Below, in pieces: positions 50,396-59,216 of a stretch of 64,000 bases of DNA (the first letter of the stretch is position 1; each line of letters begins with the position of its first letter). The translations under genes and the position numbers were made by a program. The notes under the pieces are model-generated. The model was not told the origin of the DNA, did not search any database, and was given only the letters and a program-made list of their open reading frames with translations. The DNA is taken from the NCBI RefSeq assembly GCF_030209375.1, contig NZ_JARVSC010000001.1:310001-374000 (forward strand). Reading direction: 5' to 3'. Source of the stretch: Plantibacter sp. ME-Dv--P-122b (lineage in GTDB: Bacteria; Actinomycetota; Actinomycetes; Actinomycetales; Microbacteriaceae).

Positions 50396-51487
50396 TCAGA
50401 AGAGGGTCGGCTGGACCTGCAGGCCGGTCGTGACGAACTCCGGGGCGCGCTTGCGCAGCTCGGCCCGCTCGCCGTACCCGTCGCGCAGCATGCCGAGTGC
50501 CGACGAGCGGACACCCCCGGTGGCGGGGTCCTCGGTGCCGCGCTCGAGCCCGTGATCGCGGATCATCGGACGGATGCGCGCGGCCAGCCACTTCCGGTAC
50601 TCCTTCGGGGCGTAGGCGCCGTCGGCGTACATCGAGGTGTAGCGGTCGACGAGCTCCGGGTGCTCCCGCGACAGCCACTGCATGAACCAGGGTTTGACGC
50701 CGGCCTTCAGGTACAGGGTCGAGAAGAGGACGGTGCTCGCGCCGGCCTCGCGGATGCGTGACAGGGCGAGGTCGAGGTGGTCGACGGTGTCGGTCAGGTA
50801 CGGGAGGATCGGCATCATGAAGACCCCGACGTCGAAGCCGAGGTCGGCAGCGGCGCGGACGGTCGCGAGTCTGGCCGCCGCCGTCGGGGTGCCGGGTTCG
50901 ATCGACTGCTGGAGCTCGTCGTCGTAGATGGCGATCGACATGGCGAGGTCGACCGGTACTCGCTGAGCGACCTCGGCCAGGAGGGGCAGGTCTCGCCGGA
51001 GCAGCGTGCCCTTCGTCAGGATCGAGAACGGGGTTCCCGAGTCGGCGAGGGCGTTGATGATCCCCGGCATGAGCCGGTACTTGCCCTCGGCGCGCTGGTA
51101 CGGGTCGGTGTTCGTTCCGAGTGCCACCGGGTGCCTGCCCCAGCTCGCCTTCGCGAGCTCCTTCTCGAGGACCTCGGCGACGTTCACCTTGACGATGAGC
51201 TGTGAGTCGAAGTCCTTCCCCGCATCGAGGTCCAGATACGAATGCGTCGATCGGGCGAAGCAGTACACGCAGGCATGTGAGCAGCCCCGATAGGGGTTGA
51301 TGGTCCACCCGAACGGCATCACGGACTGGCCGGGTACGCGGTTGAGCGCCGACTTCGCGAGCACCTCGTGGAAGGTGATCCCGGCGAACTCCGGCGTCTG
51401 GACGCTGCGCACGAGGTTGTTCAGCTTCGCGAGGCCCGGTAGCGCCGACGTCGTCTCAACCCCGAGTTCCTGTCCGCTCCACCGCAT
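50396..51487 (-). CDS. Rv2578c-family radical SAM protein
   Basis: This is a 363-residue radical SAM enzyme. The cluster motif is YRGCSHACVYCFAR (CxxxCxxC), preceded by GWTINP, as in Rv2578c and spore-photoproduct-lyase-like proteins. LGTNTDPYQRAEGKYRLMPGI and FSILTKGTLLRRDLPLL follow. The substrate is unknown; a DNA-related role is suggested by a LexA-like box at the promoter. ATG 51487 lies 6 nt after a TCTAAT -10 box on the minus strand. Confidence 0.82.
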   Translation of the reverse strand: MRWSGQELGVETTSALPGLAKLNNLVRSVQTPEFAGITFHEVLAKSALNRVPGQSVMPFGWTINPYRGCSHACVYCFARSTHSYLDLDAGKDFDSQLIVKVNVAEVLEKELAKASWGRHPVALGTNTDPYQRAEGKYRLMPGIINALADSGTPFSILTKGTLLRRDLPLLAEVAQRVPVDLAMSIAIYDDELQQSIEPGTPTAAARLATVRAAADLGFDVGVFMMPILPYLTDTVDHLDLALSRIREAGASTVLFSTLYLKAGVKPWFMQWLSREHPELVDRYTSMYADGAYAPKEYRKWLAARIRPMIRDHGLERGTEDPATGGVRSSALGMLRDGYGERAELRKRAPEFVTTGLQVQPTLF

Positions 51488-51493
51488 GCCTCC

Positions 51494-51511
51494 ATTAGAA
51501 CATATGTTCGA
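51494..51511 (-). promoter_or_regulatory. LexA-like SOS box overlapping the -10 of the radical SAM gene
   Basis: TAGAACATATGTTCGA (51496-51511, plus strand) matches the actinobacterial SOS box TCGAACN4GTTCGA except for one base. It overlaps the TCTAAT -10 (51494-51499, minus strand) placed 6 nt before the ATG. Confidence 0.65.
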
Positions 51512-51534
51512 GTCCTCCGGGTGACTCCGGACGA

Positions 51535-52365
51535 TCAGTTCCGGACGACGGGACCCGGGCCCGCGGTGAGACTCCACCACACGAGCACGGCGCTCACGAG
51601 CCAGAAGGCGACCATGAAGCACCAGTCGCGGGTGCGGAAGGGGATGCGGGTCCGCTCCGTGCGCTGCGGATGGGCACCGAACGCCCGCGAATCCATGGCG
51701 AGCGCGACCCGCTCCGCGTGACGGATGGCACCGGCGAGCAGCGGTACGACGGTGCCTGCGGCGCGGCGGACGGCGGCGATCGGTCCGCGACCCTCGACCA
51801 TGCCGCGGACGCGGTGGGCGGAACGGATCACCTCCAGCTCGTGCCCGAACCGCGGCACGAACCGGTAGGCGGCGAGCGCCGTGTACCCGATCCGGTAGGG
51901 CACGTGCAGCTGCTGGATCATCGCTCGGACGAACTCCGGGCCGGTCGAGGTGAGGCCGCCGATGCAGGCGAGGACGAGGAGGGCCGCGAGCCGCAGTGCC
52001 GTTGCGAGGCCGACGAGCAGCGCCCCGAGGAAGAACCGGTAGTCGCCGACCTGGAACAGCAGGACGGACTGGTCGACGCGGCTCGGGTCGGTCCACAGGC
52101 CGAAGCTGAACGACATGATCGCGACGATGAGCGGCAGCGCCACGAAGAGCAACAGGGCGACCGTCCGCGTCAGGCTGGCTCCGACGAGGATGACGACGAC
52201 CGCGAGGGCGATGAACAGCGCCGGCGTGACCGGGTCCCTCGTGAACGCGAGGAGGATCATCACCGGGAGCGGTGCACCGAGCTTCGCGAGCGGGTTCAAC
52301 CGGTACAGGAATCGACCGGCCGGGGTCGTGCTCGAGGCGTACGGGTCGATCGTCGTGGCGCTCAT
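51535..52365 (-). CDS. ECF transporter transmembrane component (EcfT/YkoC type)
   Basis: This is a 276-residue energizing membrane subunit of an energy-coupling factor importer. It has about 5-6 helices and the two cytoplasmic Ala-Arg-Gly-type coupling helices around SRAHRVRGMVEGRGP and RAMDSRAFG-like LAMDSRAFGAHPQ. It is the last of three genes in the order S (ykoE-like), double ATPase (ykoD-like), T (ykoC-like). The ATG overlaps the ATPase stop (ATGA). Thiamine-precursor transport is inferred from the YkoE-like subunit. Confidence 0.85.
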   Translation of the reverse strand: MSATTIDPYASSTTPAGRFLYRLNPLAKLGAPLPVMILLAFTRDPVTPALFIALAVVVILVGASLTRTVALLLFVALPLIVAIMSFSFGLWTDPSRVDQSVLLFQVGDYRFFLGALLVGLATALRLAALLVLACIGGLTSTGPEFVRAMIQQLHVPYRIGYTALAAYRFVPRFGHELEVIRSAHRVRGMVEGRGPIAAVRRAAGTVVPLLAGAIRHAERVALAMDSRAFGAHPQRTERTRIPFRTRDWCFMVAFWLVSAVLVWWSLTAGPGPVVRN

Positions 52366-54110
52366 CGGGCGGCCGCCCCGGGCAGGTCGTCGAGTCTCGA
52401 CAGGTGCCGCCAGTCGGGGTGGTTCGCCAGCGAGCGCATCGCCTGGGCGAGCGGCGGTGGCCGGAGCCCCGCGCGGCGCAGGAGCTCGTCGTCGCCGAGG
52501 ATCGCGGCGGTCGTGTCGTGGGCGAGGAGGCGACCGCCGGCCATCACCGCGACGTGACTCGCGTGATCGGCGACGAGCTGGAGGTCGTGGGTCACGACGA
52601 GGACCGTGGTGCCTTGCGCGTTGAGCCCGGCGAGGAGGTCCAGGAGCTCGTTCGCCCGAGCTCGGTCCTGACCGAAGGTCGGTTCGTCGAGCGCGAGCAC
52701 CGGAGCTCCGGCGATGAGGGCGCTCCCGACGGACAGTCGGCGCTTCTGGCCGCCGGAGAGGAGGAACGGGTGCACGTCGCGTGCGGATTCCAGGCCGAAC
52801 CGCCGCAGCAGGTCGTCGACGCGCCGCTCGATCCCGGTGTCGTCGACGCCCCGGATCCGCAGGCCGTGCGCGAGTTCGTCGTGGACGGTGTGGGCGATGA
52901 ACTGGTGCTCGGGGTTCTGGAAGACGAAGCCGATGTGCGCCGCGATCGTCCGGACGTCGCTGCGCCCCGGGTCGATCCCGCCGACGTCGATGTGGCCGCG
53001 GGGAGGCCGGACCACCCCGGCGATCGCCTGGAGCAGCGTCGTCTTGCCGGCACCGTTCGTCCCGATCACCGCGAGGAAGTCGCCCGTCCCGACCTCGAGG
53101 CTCACCTCGTGGAGGATCGGGGTGCGTCGGCGGCCGCGACCGCGTTCGACGCGGAGCCGGTCGAGGCGGACCGCCACCGACCGCTCGGCGGTGACCGGCG
53201 CGACGGGTGCTGTCGGCAGCGTCGGCAGTGCGGTCGCATCGAGTGCGGCGGTCAGTTCGGCAGGCGTCAGGGGGAGGTGCGGCAGGGCGACGCCGGCTGC
53301 GCGGAGGTGCAGGGCGGCGAGCGTCGCGACCGGCAGCCAGACGCCCATCGCGAGCAGTTCGTCGAGGTGCCCGAGCAGGATGTCGCGGGTCGGGCCGTCG
53401 AAGGCGAGTCGCCCGCCACGATCGAGGACGACGACCCGGTTGACGAGGTCGATGGCGGCGTCGAGATTGTGCTCGACGAGCAGGATCGCGTGCCGCTTCC
53501 CGGCGCCATCGGGTCCGGAGACGAGCGAGCGGAGGGCGGCGTAGACCTCCTCGATCCCGGCCGGATCGAGATTCGCCGTCGGCTCGTCGAGGACGAGGAG
53601 GTCGCTCCCCATGGCCAGGGCGCAGGCGATCGCGAGTCGCTGTCGCCCTCCGCCTGAGAGCCGGTCGGGATTTTCGGTCCGGCGCTCCCAGAGCCCGACC
53701 TGCCGGAGCGCGCGTTCGGCGCGGGACAGGACCTCCTCGACGGGGAGCAGGAGGTTCTCGGGACCGAAACACACCTCGTCGAGGACTGTCCCGGTGACGA
53801 TCTGGGCATCGGGGTCCTGGAACACCATCGACACGTGCTCGCTCAGCTGCGCGACCGTCGAGGTGGCCGTGTCGAGCCCGCCGGTGACCACAGCGCCCTC
53901 GAACTCGGCCGGGACGGCGTGGGGGACGAGGCCGTTGAGGGCCAGCGCCAGCGTCGACTTCCCCGAGCCGCTCGGCCCGAGCAGGAGGACCACCTCACCG
54001 GGTGCGACCTGGAACGACACGTCGTCCGGGGTCCACTCCTCGCGCTCGTCGTGACGGATGCGCACCCGCCGGACGACGGTGGCGGGATGCGTCGGCGGTA
54101 CGGGGTCCAC
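52362..54110 (-). CDS. ECF transporter double ATPase (YkoD type)
   Basis: This is a 582-residue fusion of two ABC ATPase domains. The first has GPSGSGKS, LSGGGRQRLAIA and VLDEPTANLD. The second has GTNGAGKT, LSGGQKRRLSVG and ALDEPTFGQD. They form the A/A' pair of an ECF importer in one chain, as in YkoD. GTG 54110 was taken as start; it begins immediately after the end of the EcfS stop codon. A Pro/Ala linker joins the halves near residue 290. Confidence 0.87.
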   Translation of the reverse strand: MDPVPPTHPATVVRRVRIRHDEREEWTPDDVSFQVAPGEVVLLLGPSGSGKSTLALALNGLVPHAVPAEFEGAVVTGGLDTATSTVAQLSEHVSMVFQDPDAQIVTGTVLDEVCFGPENLLLPVEEVLSRAERALRQVGLWERRTENPDRLSGGGRQRLAIACALAMGSDLLVLDEPTANLDPAGIEEVYAALRSLVSGPDGAGKRHAILLVEHNLDAAIDLVNRVVVLDRGGRLAFDGPTRDILLGHLDELLAMGVWLPVATLAALHLRAAGVALPHLPLTPAELTAALDATALPTLPTAPVAPVTAERSVAVRLDRLRVERGRGRRRTPILHEVSLEVGTGDFLAVIGTNGAGKTTLLQAIAGVVRPPRGHIDVGGIDPGRSDVRTIAAHIGFVFQNPEHQFIAHTVHDELAHGLRIRGVDDTGIERRVDDLLRRFGLESARDVHPFLLSGGQKRRLSVGSALIAGAPVLALDEPTFGQDRARANELLDLLAGLNAQGTTVLVVTHDLQLVADHASHVAVMAGGRLLAHDTTAAILGDDELLRRAGLRPPPLAQAMRSLANHPDWRHLSRLDDLPGAAAR

Positions 54111-54692
54111 TCAGGCCCGCGTGCCGGCCGAGCCGCGGTCGCGCTGCAGGGGTTTCGCGATGGACCGCCCCACACCGGCTCTCGCGAGCGCCGCCGCGAC
54201 CGCCCGCCCGAGCGCGGTGAAGGCGATCGGGCTGAGGACGAAGAGCGCGATGTAGACCGTCTGGGCGAGGGGCGCGAAGTGCTCGATCCCGAGGACGACG
54301 AGCACGGAGCCGCCGAAGACGAGTCCCGCGATGCCCGCTGCCAGGTAGAAGACCCAGGCCTTCCAGACGCGGTAGCGCGACACGGCGAAGGGGATCTCCT
54401 GCAGGAGCCCGATCGCGAGACCGGTGCCGAAGTAGCGGAAGAACCACTGCGGGCTGAACGCCGCGGAGACGAGGCCGGCGGTGAGCCCGGTCATGAGGGC
54501 CACGCCACCGCGTCGGAGGAGTGCCTGCGAGACGACACCCGGCAGGAAGTACACGCCGATGATGAGGCCGTAGAGCACGGGGGCGGTCGCGGAGATCGTG
54601 CCGCCGACGTACCCGGAGACGACGAAGACGAGGCCGCCTCCGACGCCGATGGCGGCGCAGGTCAGCAGCAGTCGCGTACTCAGACGTTGCAT
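54111..54692 (-). CDS. ECF substrate-binding (S) component, YkoE-like
   Basis: This is a 193-residue membrane protein with about five or six helices, of the YkoE family used for thiamine-precursor (HMP) uptake in Gram-positives. The pattern LYGLIIGVYFLPGVVSQALLRRGG, then SPQWFFRYFGTGLAIGLLQEIPF, is family-like. The stop touches the ATPase GTG. A -10 candidate TAGGCT lies about 70 nt upstream, and GAAGGTGGG is at the ribosome site. No TPP riboswitch motif was seen in the leader. Confidence 0.78.
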   Translation of the reverse strand: MQRLSTRLLLTCAAIGVGGGLVFVVSGYVGGTISATAPVLYGLIIGVYFLPGVVSQALLRRGGVALMTGLTAGLVSAAFSPQWFFRYFGTGLAIGLLQEIPFAVSRYRVWKAWVFYLAAGIAGLVFGGSVLVVLGIEHFAPLAQTVYIALFVLSPIAFTALGRAVAAALARAGVGRSIAKPLQRDRGSAGTRA

Positions 54693-54805
54693 GAGCCCAC
54701 CTTCACGAGCAGCCGATCTCCTGAGGACAGCCTATCCTTTATCGGCCGATCGGGACGCCGACGGACATCGCTCGGAACGGGGTCCTGAGCGCCCCGTCCG
54801 GGCGA

Positions 54806-55756
54806 TCAGATCGAGCGTCGGCGCGGGGCCAGACGGACGTTCGGCAAGGGCGGCGCCGGGATGCGGTCCGTGCCGTGGCCGGCGACCGACCCGAAGCGCG
54901 GCGACCCCGCCTCCCAGTCCTCCCGGGCGGACTCGATGTCCTCGTGAGTGCGACCGACGAAGTTCCACCACATGACCAGCTCCTCCGGGAACGGCGTCCC
55001 TCCGAGGAGCACGAAGCGGGCACCGGTCGCGCTCCGGAGCTCCAAGCGATCGCACCCGGGCGCCAGGTAGAGCAACGGTCCGGAGCCGAGTTCGACGCCA
55101 CCGACTTCGAGCATCCCGTCGAGCACGAGGACGCCGTGCTCGAAGGCCGGATCCACCGGCACCTCGACGACGGTGTCGGCCTCGAGCGTCACGTCGGCGC
55201 CGAGCAGGGGCGAATGGACGGTCGCGGTCGACGTCACCCCGCCCAGCGTGCCGACGAGGACGGTCGCCTCCAAGCCTGGAGCACGGTGCACGGGAAGGTC
55301 CGTGTGCTGTTCGAACGCCGCCGGCACCGAGGCGGCGGCTTCGGGGAGTGCCACCCACAGCTGGAGGCCGTGCATGGCGGCGGCCTCCGCGCCCACCGAG
55401 AACTCGGAGTGCGACACGCCCCGGCCGCTGGTCATGAGGTTCAGCTCGCCCGGGCGGACGACCACGTCGCTGCCCACGCTGTCGCGGTGGCGGATGTCGC
55501 CGACGAGCGGCCACGTCACGGTCTGCAGGCCGGTGTGCGGATGCGGCAGGACGCGCATCAGCGAGCGGTCCTCGTCGAAGCGGTCGAGGAAGCACCAGGC
55601 GCCGATCATCGGCAGCTCCCGCTGCGGGAGGGTGCGATGGACGCTCAGGCCACGGACGCCGCCGAGGGGGACCTCGCGAGCCTCGAGGAGTCTCGTCCCG
55701 GAACCGTCAGGTGCGTGGCAGACGCTGGGGACCGGGTCGGCGTCGAGTCTCGTCAT
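54806..55756 (-). CDS. Pirin family protein
   Basis: This is a 316-residue two-cupin protein of the pirin family. The first cupin shows HPHTGLQTVTWPLVGDIRHRDS, then GELNLMTSGRGVSHSE, where His residues bind the metal. The second cupin follows with less conserved residues. Pirins may act as quercetinases or redox-dependent regulators; the role here is unknown. AAGGAGGCG lies 4-5 nt before the ATG. It is divergent from the AI-2E-family gene. Confidence 0.88.
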   Translation of the reverse strand: MTRLDADPVPSVCHAPDGSGTRLLEAREVPLGGVRGLSVHRTLPQRELPMIGAWCFLDRFDEDRSLMRVLPHPHTGLQTVTWPLVGDIRHRDSVGSDVVVRPGELNLMTSGRGVSHSEFSVGAEAAAMHGLQLWVALPEAAASVPAAFEQHTDLPVHRAPGLEATVLVGTLGGVTSTATVHSPLLGADVTLEADTVVEVPVDPAFEHGVLVLDGMLEVGGVELGSGPLLYLAPGCDRLELRSATGARFVLLGGTPFPEELVMWWNFVGRTHEDIESAREDWEAGSPRFGSVAGHGTDRIPAPPLPNVRLAPRRRSI

Positions 55757-55874
55757 GAGCGCCTCCTTATCACGGACAACGCTACTCCCGCTCGGCCTGA
55801 CCTCGGCCCGCACCGACGTGGTTGACTGGGCGCGGGGCCCGTCCGGCTCCGCCGCTGCCGAGATTGGGGATCCC

Positions 55875-56993
55875 ATGGGCCTGTTCGACAAGCATGAGGA
55901 CGCACCGGAGCCGCTCGCCCGCGGCCTCTGGCACGACCGCATCGGCACGTTCGCGACCCGGAGCATCCAGACGCTCGCCATCGTCGCGGTCGCCGCGCTG
56001 ATCGTCTTCGCGCTGACGCAGCTCTCGCTCGTGATGATCCCCGTCGTCATCGCACTCATCCTCGCCTCGGCGATCTACCCGCTCATGCGGTGGATGCGGT
56101 CGAAGGGACTCCCGTCGATCCTCGCCACCTGGATCGCCCTCGTCTCGATCCTCGTCGTCCTCGGCGGCATCGGGTGGCTCATCGTCTGGGCCGTGCGGAG
56201 CCAGTGGGACGACCTCGTCGACTCCGCCTCGAAGGGCTTCGGGCAGCTGCAGGACTGGCTCGGCACCCTGCCGTTCGACATCGACGAGAAGCAGATCGAG
56301 GACGCCAAGCAGACCGCGGTCGACTTCCTCACCTCGAGCCAGTTCGGCAGCGGGGCGCTCGCCGGCGTCTCCGCGACGGCGAGCTTCCTCACCGGCCTGG
56401 TGCTCATGGTCGTCGTCCTGTTCTTCTTCCTCAAGGACGGGCCGCGGCTCTGGGAGTTCCTGCTCCGCCCCTTCACCGGAACCGCGTACGACCGCGCCAA
56501 GCGCATCGGCGGCAAGACGGTGGACACCCTCGGCGGGTACGTGCGCGGCACCGCGACGATCGCCGCCGTCGACGCGATCGGCATCGGCGTCGGTCTCGCG
56601 ATCATCGGGGTCCCGCTCGCCCTGCCGCTCAGCGTCATCGTGTTCCTGACCGCCTTCATCCCGATCGTCGGTGCGACCGCCGCCGGTATCCTCGCGGCCC
56701 TCGTCGCACTCGTCGCCAACGGTCCGGTCGCCGCCCTCATCGTCGTCGGCATCGTCGTGCTCGTGAACCAGCTCGAGGGCAACTTCCTCCAGCCCGTCGT
56801 CATGGCACGCTCGCTCAAGCTGCACGCCCTCGTCGTCCTCCTCGCCCTGACCGCCGGCACCATCCTCGGCGGCATCGTCGGCGCGGTCCTCGCCGTCCCG
56901 ATCGCCGCGGTCGCGTGGGGCATCATCGGCGTCTGGAACGGTCCGGACCAGCCGGCCGAGCCCATGCGGCAGAAGCGACCCGAGTCCGTCTGA
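55875..56993 (+). CDS. AI-2E family transporter (PerM/YdiK-like)
   Basis: This is a 372-residue membrane protein with seven or eight helices. It has the family pattern IPVVIALILASAIYPLMRWMRSKGLPSI, GLVLMVVVLFFFLKDGPRLWE and LSVIVFLTAFIPIVGAT, then NQLEGNFLQPVVMARSLKLHALVV. These proteins are proposed to export autoinducer-2 or exchange Na+/H+; their role in actinobacteria is unclear. It starts at ATG with GGGGA 4 nt upstream. Confidence 0.85.
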   Translation: MGLFDKHEDAPEPLARGLWHDRIGTFATRSIQTLAIVAVAALIVFALTQLSLVMIPVVIALILASAIYPLMRWMRSKGLPSILATWIALVSILVVLGGIGWLIVWAVRSQWDDLVDSASKGFGQLQDWLGTLPFDIDEKQIEDAKQTAVDFLTSSQFGSGALAGVSATASFLTGLVLMVVVLFFFLKDGPRLWEFLLRPFTGTAYDRAKRIGGKTVDTLGGYVRGTATIAAVDAIGIGVGLAIIGVPLALPLSVIVFLTAFIPIVGATAAGILAALVALVANGPVAALIVVGIVVLVNQLEGNFLQPVVMARSLKLHALVVLLALTAGTILGGIVGAVLAVPIAAVAWGIIGVWNGPDQPAEPMRQKRPESV

Positions 56994-57028
56994 GCGAGGC
57001 CGTCCGAGTCGTGGGCCCGCCCGCCGGA

Positions 57029-57034
57029 TAGCAT
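57029..57034 (+). promoter_or_regulatory. -10 box of the 57041 gene
   Basis: TAGCAT ends 6 nt before GTG 57041, deciding that start over an in-frame GTG at 57035. Confidence 0.45.
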
Positions 57035-57040
57035 GTGATC

Positions 57041-57484
57041 GTGGACCCCCACGATCTCCTCGGCCTCGTCTTCGAGGTCTTCACCTGGATCGGCTTCGGC
57101 AGCGCCGTCGTCGTGCTGATCGCCATGCTCATCGCGCGGGCTGCAGACGGCAGCTGGGTGGAGACGCACGGGGTCATCGTGGACCTGCCGGACGACGCGG
57201 GCGGCGGGGACATCGATCGAGGTCCGGGGCGCGAAGTCCGTTGGATGACCGAGGCGGCCGAGCTGTACTCACGACCCGTCACGGATGCGGAGTTCGACGC
57301 GCTGCGCGACCCCGAGGAGCCGAACGTCTTCTACGCCCGCCGGGAACCGTCGCGCGCACGCTTCCGCCGGACGGCCGACCACACGAGAGCGCTCCGGCTG
57401 CTCTTCGGCGTGACCTTCGGCATCGGCGTCGTCTGCTCCATCGCCTCGATCGTGCTGTTGTTCGTCGCCGACACCGGGGCCTGA
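57041..57484 (+). CDS. Hypothetical membrane protein, two helices
   Basis: No family was recognised. The 147-residue protein has an N-terminal helix (LVFEVFTWIGFGSAVVVLIAMLIA), a soluble middle with SWVETHGVIVDLPDD and DALRDPEEPNVFYARREP, and a C-terminal helix (LLFGVTFGIGVVCSIASIVLLFV). This layout resembles DUF3592-type proteins, but the match is weak. GTG 57041 was chosen by its -10 box. Tandem repeats and a REP piece follow it. Confidence 0.6.
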   Translation: MDPHDLLGLVFEVFTWIGFGSAVVVLIAMLIARAADGSWVETHGVIVDLPDDAGGGDIDRGPGREVRWMTEAAELYSRPVTDAEFDALRDPEEPNVFYARREPSRARFRRTADHTRALRLLFGVTFGIGVVCSIASIVLLFVADTGA

Positions 57485-57491
57485 CCACCCG

Positions 57492-57561
57492 CTCCCCGGT
57501 CCCTGACCACCTTCTCCCCGGTCCCTGAGCACCCCCTCCCCGGTCACTGAGCCTGTCGAAG
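57492..57561 (+). repeat. Three 22-bp tandem repeats merging into a REP-like sequence
   Basis: CTCCCCGGTCCCTGA starts at 57492 and 57514, and CTCCCCGGTCACTGA at 57536, a 22-bp period. The last unit runs into GAGCCTGTCGAAG, giving GGTCACTGAGCCTGTCGAAG (57542-57561), a member of the family seen at 30529. The rest of the 205-nt gap to the next gene shows nothing else. Confidence 0.7.
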
Positions 57562-57689
57562 TGCCCCCGTGTGACCCGCTTGTGCGCGGGCCGATCGTCC
57601 GGGCCACCCGTCGAAGGGCCTCCACCACTCGGGTAGGCTGTGAGCACGAGCGTCGACACCTGGTCCGCTCGCTCTCCCGGAGGCATCGC

Positions 57690-58304
57690 ATGACGGAACG
57701 GTGGGCCCGTGTCGCCCGCGGCACCGCCGCAGCCGCGTTCGCCACCTTCGCCGCCGCCCTCTCGCACACGATCGGCGGAGCCGCCGCACCGTCCGCGTTC
57801 GTGCTCCTCGTCGGCGGGACGTTCGCCGTCCTCGTCTGCGTCCTGCTCGCCGGCCGCCGCATCACCGCACTCGGGGTCGTGGCATCCGTGCTCGTGAGCC
57901 AGCTCGGCTACCACGCGCTCTTCACCCTCGTCCCGAGCACCGTCAGCGCCACGGTCGCATCCGGCGGTGCGACCGGCCCCGCCAACTGGCACCGGCACGG
58001 AGTCGTCGAACTGGCGACCGGCGGTGCCACCGCAGCGCACACCCACGGCGACACCACGATGTGGGCGGCGCACCTCGTGGCGGCCGTCGCGACCATCGCC
58101 GCCATCCTGTTCGCCGAACGCGCCACACTCGCCGCGCTCGCCGCGCTGACCGTCCGGATCCTCGCCCGCCGTTCGGCACCGACGCACCTCGTCCCCGCGC
58201 CCCGTCGGGTTCGCTGGGTCCGGGTCAACCGTCGTCCGCGCAACCTCGGCGTGGTCCTGCTCCACCTGCGACACCGCGGTCCGCCGGCGCTCGCCGCCGC
58301 CTGA
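57690..58304 (+). CDS. Hypothetical membrane protein in the copper-linked cluster
   Basis: This is a 204-residue protein with about four helices. The extracellular loop has WHRHGVVELATGGATAAHTHGDTTMW, which is His-rich and could touch a metal. The C-terminal part is very basic (RRSAPTHLVPAPRRVRWVRVNRRPRN). It lies 144 nt upstream of YcnI and CopC genes, and similar proteins occur at that place in related actinobacteria. The Shine-Dalgarno GGAGG is 6-7 nt before the ATG. Copper handling is inferred only from neighbours and histidines. Confidence 0.62.
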   Translation: MTERWARVARGTAAAAFATFAAALSHTIGGAAAPSAFVLLVGGTFAVLVCVLLAGRRITALGVVASVLVSQLGYHALFTLVPSTVSATVASGGATGPANWHRHGVVELATGGATAAHTHGDTTMWAAHLVAAVATIAAILFAERATLAALAALTVRILARRSAPTHLVPAPRRVRWVRVNRRPRNLGVVLLHLRHRGPPALAAA

Positions 58305-58448
58305 CCGACGCAACACCCTCCGACCGGGACGGGTGCCGTGCGTGGCCGGGTCGGCCGCAGCGCAGCAGCACCCTTCGGCGCGCCATCCGGCGTGAGCCAT
58401 CCCCTTTCCGCACGCTCGACGTCGTGCGGAGCAGTCGACAGGACGATC

Positions 58449-59216
58449 ATGAACGCAACCACCTCCCGCCCCACCTTCCGCAAGCCCGCCGTGCTCGGTG
58501 CCGTCGCCATCGGCGCCGGAGCCCTCCTCGCGGTCGGAGCGCCGCTCGCCGCCAGCGCCCACGTCAGCGTCACGCCGACCTCCACGGCCGCCGGCTCGTA
58601 CACGGTCCTGAGCTTCGCCGTCGGTCACGGCTGCGACGGTTCGCCCACGACGAGCCTCTCCTTCGAGATCCCCGAGGAGATCAACGCCGTGACGCCGACG
58701 GTCAACCCGAACTGGACCATCGACAAGCAGATGGCTCCGCTCGCGAAGCCCATCACCGACAGCCACGGTGAGCAGCTCGCCGAGCGCGTCGGCACGGTCG
58801 TCTACACGGCCAAGACGCCGCTCGCCGACGGTTACCGTGACACCGTCTCCTTCCAGGTCCAGCTGCCCGCCGACGCCGAGGGCAAGACCCTCGTCTTCCC
58901 GGTGACGCAGACGTGCGAGGTCGGCCAGACCGACTGGACCGACGTCGCGAAGGACGGGCAGACCGAGGACGACCTCGAGTCCCCGGCGCCGGTCGTCGTC
59001 GTGACCGCTGCAGAGGCCGGCGACCACCACGGTGGAGCCGCCATGGACGACGACGGTGACGGCGACCACACCGAGGCCGCCGCGTCGTCCGACGCCGGCA
59101 GCACCGACGTGTTGGGCCGCGTCCTCGGCATCGCCGGCCTCGTCGTCGGAGCCGCGGGCATCGTGATCGCCGCGTCCGCCCGTCGCGCCGCGTCCGACGC
59201 GAAGCGCCAGGCCTGA
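58449..59216 (+). CDS. YcnI family copper-binding membrane protein (DUF1775)
   Basis: This is a 255-residue exported protein. The signal ends in PLAASA|HVSVTP, so the mature N-terminal His38 can bind Cu(II) by the amino group and side chain, as in B. subtilis YcnI. Trp in TVNPNWTIDK is the second conserved site residue. A Asp/His-rich stretch follows (DHHGGAAMDDDGDGDHTEA), then a C-terminal helix (VLGIAGLVVGAAGIVIAAS). It overlaps the CopC start by 1 nt. Copper acquisition or tolerance is likely. Confidence 0.86.
   Translation: MNATTSRPTFRKPAVLGAVAIGAGALLAVGAPLAASAHVSVTPTSTAAGSYTVLSFAVGHGCDGSPTTSLSFEIPEEINAVTPTVNPNWTIDKQMAPLAKPITDSHGEQLAERVGTVVYTAKTPLADGYRDTVSFQVQLPADAEGKTLVFPVTQTCEVGQTDWTDVAKDGQTEDDLESPAPVVVVTAAEAGDHHGGAAMDDDGDGDHTEAAASSDAGSTDVLGRVLGIAGLVVGAAGIVIAASARRAASDAKRQA

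Noticed and set aside
54693-54800. TPP riboswitch before the YkoE-like gene
   Set aside because: The expected conserved CUGAGA and CUGAUGAG-type pieces are not in this short leader, although only a covariance search would settle it.
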